A DNA stretch of 64,000 nucleotides from Jiangella aurantiaca (GTDB taxonomy: Bacteria > Actinomycetota > Actinomycetes > Jiangellales > Jiangellaceae), in assembly GCF_004349105.1 (NCBI RefSeq), contig NZ_SMLB01000029.1:1-64000 (forward strand), in the 5' to 3' direction. The position numbers and the translations under genes were made by a program. The notes below the pieces were generated by a model. It was not told the DNA's origin and ran no database searches. It was given only the letters and a program-made list of their open reading frames with translations. Numbering within the stretch: the first letter of the stretch is position 1; every line of letters starts with the position of its first letter. This document shows positions 63,605-64,000 of this stretch, one piece after another.

Positions 63605-64000
63605 ATGGACACGCCGTCCGAGGCGCTCCCGGAACCCGAACCGGACACCGTCACCCGGCTCCTGGCCGCCGCCGCCTCACAGCTCTACCTGCAGCCAGAC
63701 GTGCGCTCGACGGTGACCGCCGTCGTCCAGCAGGGGGTGGAGATCGTCGGCGGCGACGCCGCGAGCGCCACGCTGCTGCGCCCCCGTGGCGAGCGCGAGG
63801 TGGTCGCCGGCACGAGCAGCCGCGCGGAGGAGGCCGACGCCATCCAGTTCGACCTCGACGAGGGACCGTCGCTCACCGCGCTGATCGAGCAGGCCCCGGT
63901 CCTCGTCGAGGACACGACCACCGAACCGCGCTGGCCGCGGTGGCGGGCGGCCGTCGCGGAGATCGGCTACCGCAGCCTGCTGGCGCTGCCGCTGGACCTC
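63605..64000 (+). CDS. GAF-domain regulator (GAF-ANTAR-like), cut by the window end
   Basis: The first 132 codons of a gene running off the window. The visible part is a GAF domain much like those of the neighbours: LDEGPSLTALIEQAPVLVED near residue 79 and TTEPRWPRWRAAVAEIGYRS near 99. ATG 63605 has GAGG at -9. By analogy it may continue into an ANTAR domain, but that is not visible. Confidence 0.8.
   Translation, partial: MDTPSEALPEPEPDTVTRLLAAAASQLYLQPDVRSTVTAVVQQGVEIVGGDAASATLLRPRGEREVVAGTSSRAEEADAIQFDLDEGPSLTALIEQAPVLVEDTTTEPRWPRWRAAVAEIGYRSLLALPLDL

Noticed and set aside
1-64000. tRNA or rRNA genes, CRISPR arrays, insertion sequences, phage genes
   Set aside because: No cloverleaf with CCA-type acceptor, no rRNA landmark, no regularly spaced direct repeats, and no transposase, integrase or phage structural motif was found.

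Overview
The window is about 64 kb of very GC-rich DNA (roughly 72% by eye, almost every third codon base G or C) packed with genes on both strands. A WhiB protein, a HrdB/SigB-like sigma factor, several GAF-ANTAR regulators, baeRF and DUF2630/DUF5709 proteins, GTG starts and stop/start overlaps all point to a filamentous or soil actinomycete. A Jiangella-like genus would fit, but the sequence alone does not fix it. I see no rRNA, tRNA, CRISPR array, phage or transposase gene; this looks like ordinary chromosome.

Layout. 1-3.1 kb: end of a glycan cluster (heptose-phosphate adenylyltransferase, SDR, family 9 glycosyltransferase, UDP-glucuronate-decarboxylase-like enzyme). 3.1-12 kb: stress and DNA-repair genes (group 2 sigma factor, polymerase-less LigD-type ligase, WhiB, GAF-ANTAR protein, a second decarboxylase-like enzyme coupled to UdgX, a PfkB kinase coupled to SurE). 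12-19.5 kb: exonuclease-family protein, MFS exporter with divergent LysR, NhaA-DsbA fusion, hydrolase. 19.7-22.8 kb: a response regulator fused to a flavin reductase-like module, coupled to a cyclic-nucleotide-domain histidine kinase. 23-25.4 kb: Tat-exported PhoD and a coupled beta-sandwich protein. 25.4-29.4 kb: nicotianamine-synthase-like protein coupled to an ATP-grasp ligase, then an SDR with a divergent MmyB-type regulator. 29.6-34.7 kb: ECF sigma/anti-sigma operon and a DrrAB-type exporter. 34.9-45 kb: a 1250-residue subtilase and assorted regulators and enzymes.

45.2-56.6 kb is a two-armed catabolic locus. The left arm (minus strand) encodes a lipoprotein binding protein, two sugar ABC permeases, a 982-residue ceramidase-like/GH13 fusion, an enolase-superfamily enzyme and a PLP aminotransferase-fold protein. 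The right arm (plus strand) encodes a GntR repressor, an SDR, an Anabaena sensory rhodopsin transducer (ASRT)-family protein and a zinc-type dehydrogenase. No ABC ATPase is encoded, so a shared MsiK-type ATPase is probably used. 56.7-64 kb holds a LysR/MFS pair, a general-stress group (Rho_N/ChaB-like, DUF5709 and Balon-like baeRF proteins) and a run of GAF-ANTAR and TetR regulators cut by the window edge.

Two features run through the window. First, at least six promoters of the form GNNT-N14-16-GGGTA(C/T/G), the type read by alternative sigma factors of the SigB/SigF class, stand before stress-type genes. Second, a family of intergenic inverted repeats with GTTGATC(T/A)TGGAG ends lies mostly between convergent genes, where they probably act as bidirectional terminators.
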